NCBI GenBank assembly: GCA_019120575.1
Contig: DWUU01000059.1
Span: 1-64,000 of the forward strand
From: Candidatus Mediterraneibacter quadrami
Lineage (GTDB): Bacteria > Bacillota > Clostridia > Lachnospirales > Lachnospiraceae
Direction of reading: 5' to 3'
Length of the DNA stretch: 64,000 nucleotides
Numbering within the stretch: position 1 is the stretch's first letter; each line of letters begins with the position of its first letter. Positions 61,122 through 64,000 of this stretch are shown here, piece by piece. The notes below the pieces were generated by a model. That model made no database searches and was not told the origin of the DNA. It was given only the letters and a program-made list of their open reading frames with translations. The translations under genes and the position numbers were made by a program.

Positions 61122-63074
61122 CTACAGTTTCTCAATGATCTCGCCGTTTCTGTAAGCTGCCAGCAGGCGCTCCAGATCCCCGATCTGTTCCGTAATATCT
61201 CTGCCCACGTCCGTATCCCCGACAGCCAGCCGGTCTTTCAGACGCTTCACAACCATTACTTCCGAATGGATGTCATTCTCATTGGCAATCGCCGCCTCCG
61301 TCGATTCAAACGGTTCATGCGCCACCAGGAGCAGCCCGTAGGAATTATAGACAAGGGTATATCCGGCGATCCCGGTTTCTTTCTGATATGCTTTGGAGAA
61401 GCCGCCGTCAATTACCATGACTTTTCCGTTGCACTTGACCGGACTCTCGCCGTCCTTGCGCTTCACCGGGACATGCCCGTTCACAATATGCCCGTATGCC
61501 GGATCCAGCCCGAACTCTTCCATGATGCTGTCGATAACTTTCTCATTTTCAATATAGGAATAATACGGGTTCTTTTTCTCCAGATGGGTCTCTTTCTCCT
61601 CCAGGAAGTACCGCTCAAACGTGGCCATTTTGTTCTTGCCGAACAGCGGTGAATCCGGATGGAGCCAGATATACCACATGATATCCTTCCCGTCTTCCCT
61701 GTCCTTCCCGTCGAGGGCGAAAAACCCCTTTCTCACATAGGAATCCAGCGTGTCGTACAGTTCCCTGCCCTTATACAGTTTCCCGTAGACTTCCACTTCT
61801 TTCAAGCTGCCGTCCTCATTGAGCGGCACACAGCCGTGATAGAGCAGATTGTCATTATATACCTTGTAGAGGCCGCCTTTGGCCAGCAGGAAACGCATAT
61901 GCTGCTGCAGTTTTTCGCAGTTGACAAACGCTTTCTCCAGCCGCTCCATGATCTCTTCCTCTTCCGCCGTCAGCGCGTACGGATCATCCGGATCGATGGT
62001 CGGGAAGTTCGTGTCAAGCAGTTTGTATTCTTTTCCGTTCAGGCAGATCGTCCCTTTCTCATAGTCGATCCGGTGAAGCATCGCGCGGTCTTCCAGATGG
62101 AACGACTTCTGCCGGGCAATGATCTGCCCCTCCACCTTGAACTGAATGACGGAGATCGCCTTGTGGATGCGCAGGTTCATCTCCTGTTCATCTTTGTCCG
62201 CCCCGCCGGACGCTTTCAGCTTAAAGCATTCGCACGGATCGTCCCCGTACACCCGCAGGGCAAATGTGGCAAGCGGCAGAAGGTTAATCCCGTACCCCTC
62301 CTCCAGAATGTCCAGGTTGCCGTACCGGGCGCAGATGCGGATGGCATTGGCAATACAGCCCTTCTGTCCGGCCGCCGCCCCCATCCAGAGGACATCATGG
62401 TTGCCCCACTGAATATCCAGCGAATGATAGGTCATCAGCTTGTCCATGATAATATGGGGTCCCGGGCCTCTGTCATAGATATCCCCGACGATATGCATAT
62501 GGTCCACGACCAGACGCTGGATCAGTTCGGAGATAGCCTTGATAAACTCCTCCGCCCGACCGATGCGGATGATCGTGGAAATAATCTCATTGTAATACAG
62601 CTCTTTGTCATTAACCTCCGCTTTCTCCGTGATCAGCTCCTCGATCACATAGGCGAAATCTTTCGGAAGCGATTTTCTCACTTTCGAACGGGTATACTTG
62701 CTGGTCGCCCGTTTGCTCACCTGGATCAGCAGGTACAGATGAACCCTGTACCAGTCTTCCATATTCGTTTCCGTCTTTTTGATCATATCCATCTTCTGCT
62801 TCGGATAATAGATCAGCGTGGCAAGCGCCTTTTTATCTTTCATGCTCATCGTGTTGCCGAACACTTCTTCAATCTTCCGGCGCACGGATCCCGAACCGTT
62901 CTTCAGCACATGGGAAAATGCCTCGTACTCCCCGTGCACATCCGTCAGAAAATGCTCCGTTCCTTTCGGAAGATTCAGGATCGCCTGCAAATTGATGATC
63001 TCCGTCGACGCCGCCGCGATGGTCGGATAAAGTTCAGACAGCCGTTCCAGGTATTTTGTCTCCAGATCTTTCAT
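61122..63074 (-). CDS. fbp: Fructose-1,6-bisphosphatase, class III
   Basis: 650 aa from MKDLETKYLERL at 63074 (AGGAGG 5 nt upstream). Class III (Firmicute) fold: GDIYDRGPGP (about 200), DIQWGNHDVLWMGAAAG (core GNHDVLWMG), INGHVPVK-like IVNGHVPVK and IDGGFSKAYQKETGIAGYTL (core IDGGFSKAY). This is the metal-dependent gluconeogenic phosphatase of calcineurin-like type. It is upstream of the group 2 sigma factor. Confidence 0.96.
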   Translation of the reverse strand: MKDLETKYLERLSELYPTIAAASTEIINLQAILNLPKGTEHFLTDVHGEYEAFSHVLKNGSGSVRRKIEEVFGNTMSMKDKKALATLIYYPKQKMDMIKKTETNMEDWYRVHLYLLIQVSKRATSKYTRSKVRKSLPKDFAYVIEELITEKAEVNDKELYYNEIISTIIRIGRAEEFIKAISELIQRLVVDHMHIVGDIYDRGPGPHIIMDKLMTYHSLDIQWGNHDVLWMGAAAGQKGCIANAIRICARYGNLDILEEGYGINLLPLATFALRVYGDDPCECFKLKASGGADKDEQEMNLRIHKAISVIQFKVEGQIIARQKSFHLEDRAMLHRIDYEKGTICLNGKEYKLLDTNFPTIDPDDPYALTAEEEEIMERLEKAFVNCEKLQQHMRFLLAKGGLYKVYNDNLLYHGCVPLNEDGSLKEVEVYGKLYKGRELYDTLDSYVRKGFFALDGKDREDGKDIMWYIWLHPDSPLFGKNKMATFERYFLEEKETHLEKKNPYYSYIENEKVIDSIMEEFGLDPAYGHIVNGHVPVKRKDGESPVKCNGKVMVIDGGFSKAYQKETGIAGYTLVYNSYGLLLVAHEPFESTEAAIANENDIHSEVMVVKRLKDRLAVGDTDVGRDITEQIGDLERLLAAYRNGEIIEKL

Positions 63075-63099
63075 TTCATCCTCCTGTGGGTCTTTCACT

Positions 63100-63858
63100 C
63101 TAAAGGCCTACAACATCCCCCATATCATACATTCCCGGCGCTTTTCCCGCCAGGAACCTGCCCGCCTCAACTGCCCCTTTCGCAAATACGCTTCTGGAAT
63201 ATGCCGTATGAGTGAACTCGATCACCTCGTCGGTCCCTGCGAAGATCACATCGTGGATCCCCACGATCGTGCCGCCGCGGACCGCCGAGATGCCGATCTC
63301 TTTTTTATCTCTTTTTCTGCGAACCTGGCTGCGGTCATACACATACTCGTATTCGCCGTTCATCTCTTCATTGATCGCATCCGCCAGTGCAAGGGCTGTC
63401 CCGCTTGGTGCGTCCAGCTTCTGGTTGTGGTGGCGCTCCACGATCTCCATGTCGTACCCGGCCGGAGCCAGCACTTTCGCCGCATCCTTCAGAAGCTTCA
63501 GAAGCAGGTTGATGCCAAGGGACATGTTGGCCGATTTCAGGACCGCCGTCTCCTTCGCAGCCTCCTCCACTTTTTTCAGCTGGTCTTCCGAAAGACCGGT
63601 GGTGCACAGGACGACCGGAAGCTTTTTCTGTACGCAGTAATCAAGAAGCCCGTCAACCGCCGACGCCGTCGAAAAATCAATGACCACATCCACGTCCACA
63701 TCGCATTTGTCAATGGACTCGAATACCGGATACTCGTTCGGGACGCCGGTATACGCATCCACGCCGGCCGCTATCACGGCATTTTCATCATTTTTCACAA
63801 TCTCCGTGATCATCCTGCCCATTTTTCCATTGCACCCGTGCATCAGAAACTTTACCAT
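63100..63858 (-). CDS. dapB: 4-hydroxy-tetrahydrodipicolinate reductase
   Basis: 252 aa from MVKFLMHGCNGKMGRM (AGGAGG upstream). NAD(P)-binding HGCNGKMG (7-14), catalytic VERHHNQKLDAPSGTA (about 137-152) with His and Lys, and a DVVGL C-terminus. Second reductive step of lysine and diaminopimelate synthesis. Start at 63858 is chosen since 22 more open codons upstream are AT-rich and unlike DapB. Confidence 0.96.
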   Translation of the reverse strand: MVKFLMHGCNGKMGRMITEIVKNDENAVIAAGVDAYTGVPNEYPVFESIDKCDVDVDVVIDFSTASAVDGLLDYCVQKKLPVVLCTTGLSEDQLKKVEEAAKETAVLKSANMSLGINLLLKLLKDAAKVLAPAGYDMEIVERHHNQKLDAPSGTALALADAINEEMNGEYEYVYDRSQVRRKRDKKEIGISAVRGGTIVGIHDVIFAGTDEVIEFTHTAYSRSVFAKGAVEAGRFLAGKAPGMYDMGDVVGL

Positions 63859-63910
63859 AATTCTATTCCTCCTGACTGTATATGAAAATATAAATAAGTT
63901 TTCGTAATAT

Positions 63911-63959
63911 AAAAAGGATATCATATATGAGAGCGAATCTCAACATATGATATCCTTTT
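63911..63959 (-). terminator. Bidirectional terminator upstream of dapB
   Basis: A stem of about 20 bp with few mismatches (AAAGGATATCATAT against ATATGATATCCTTT, extended by TGAGA/TCTCA) with T residues on either strand. It ends the gene running in from the right edge, so dapB needs its own promoter in the about 50 bp that follow. Confidence 0.85.
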
Positions 63960-63964
63960 AACGA

Positions 63965-64000
63965 TCACTCTTCCATGCATTCCAGCTTGCTCACCGACAC
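63965..64000 (-). CDS. C-terminal end of a gene extending beyond the window
   Basis: Eleven codons (VSVSKLECMEE) followed by TGA, directly before the terminator. Too short to identify. Position upstream of dapB would suit another amino-acid biosynthesis gene, but this is a guess. Confidence 0.35.
   Translation of the reverse strand: MSVSKLECMEE

Overview
The window looks like chromosome of a spore-forming, mid-GC member of the Clostridia, most probably Lachnospiraceae. Support: sporulation genes (sigG, a SpoVB-type flippase, a SpoIIM-like protein); anaerobe genes such as an FprA flavo-diiron protein and class III fructose-bisphosphatase; recA-recX-rny and pth-mfd gene orders; strong AGGAGG ribosome sites; and a three-gene block of proteins resembling DUF5716/DUF5717, which I associate with Lachnospiraceae. 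Genus cannot be decided from the sequence. Nearly every gene is on the minus strand; the plus-strand genes are spoVB, fprA and its kinase-like neighbour, a small FMN-binding-like protein, luxS and a DUF1292 protein. No rRNA, tRNA, IS element or CRISPR array was seen.

Left edge (1-3900), the accessory part: a truncated DegT-type sugar aminotransferase, probably the first visible gene of a surface-glycan cluster continuing off the left end, preceded by three tandem, diverged NusG/LoaP-type antitermination genes. An intrinsic terminator sits between the last NusG paralog and the aminotransferase. Upstream of the cassette, two 29-bp inverted sites (26/29 matching, each itself dyad-symmetric, with the same 5-bp centre) enclose about 190 bp holding a near-consensus promoter that points away from the cassette into an immediate terminator. 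I read this as a candidate invertible promoter captured in the OFF orientation, feeding a processive-antitermination cassette. A second, fixed promoter candidate facing the cassette and an antisense-RNA model are kept as alternatives. Next to it is a GNAT toxin-like gene with a 57-codon partner.

Central metabolism and housekeeping (3900-20800): gap-pgk-tpiA with a palindromic operator candidate; an iscR-iscS-iscU-mnmA-PHP phosphatase operon; spoVB and spoIIM convergent; a NUDIX hydrolase; rny; recA-recX with a perfect CGAAC-N4-GTTCG LexA box; and csoR-copA, where CopZ is fused in frame to CopA but keeps its own ribosome site and start.

20800-42500: FprA flavoprotein, kinase-like protein, PrsA-like lipoprotein, mfd, pth, sigG-HAD phosphatase, beta-CASP nuclease, luxS, a GH13 protein lacking catalytic residues, an orphan sugar-binding lipoprotein, a PcrA-type helicase, gltX, a sirtuin-like protein lacking catalytic residues, and a repeat-rich membrane-anchored protein. 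42500-64000: purB, an amino-acid ABC importer, the uncharacterised DUF5716/DUF5717 operon, secA-prfB-hom-apgM (prfB with programmed frameshift; apgM probably acting as homoserine kinase), a yeast-HIS6-like HisA, a repeat lipoprotein, a group-2 sigma factor next to fbp, and dapB.
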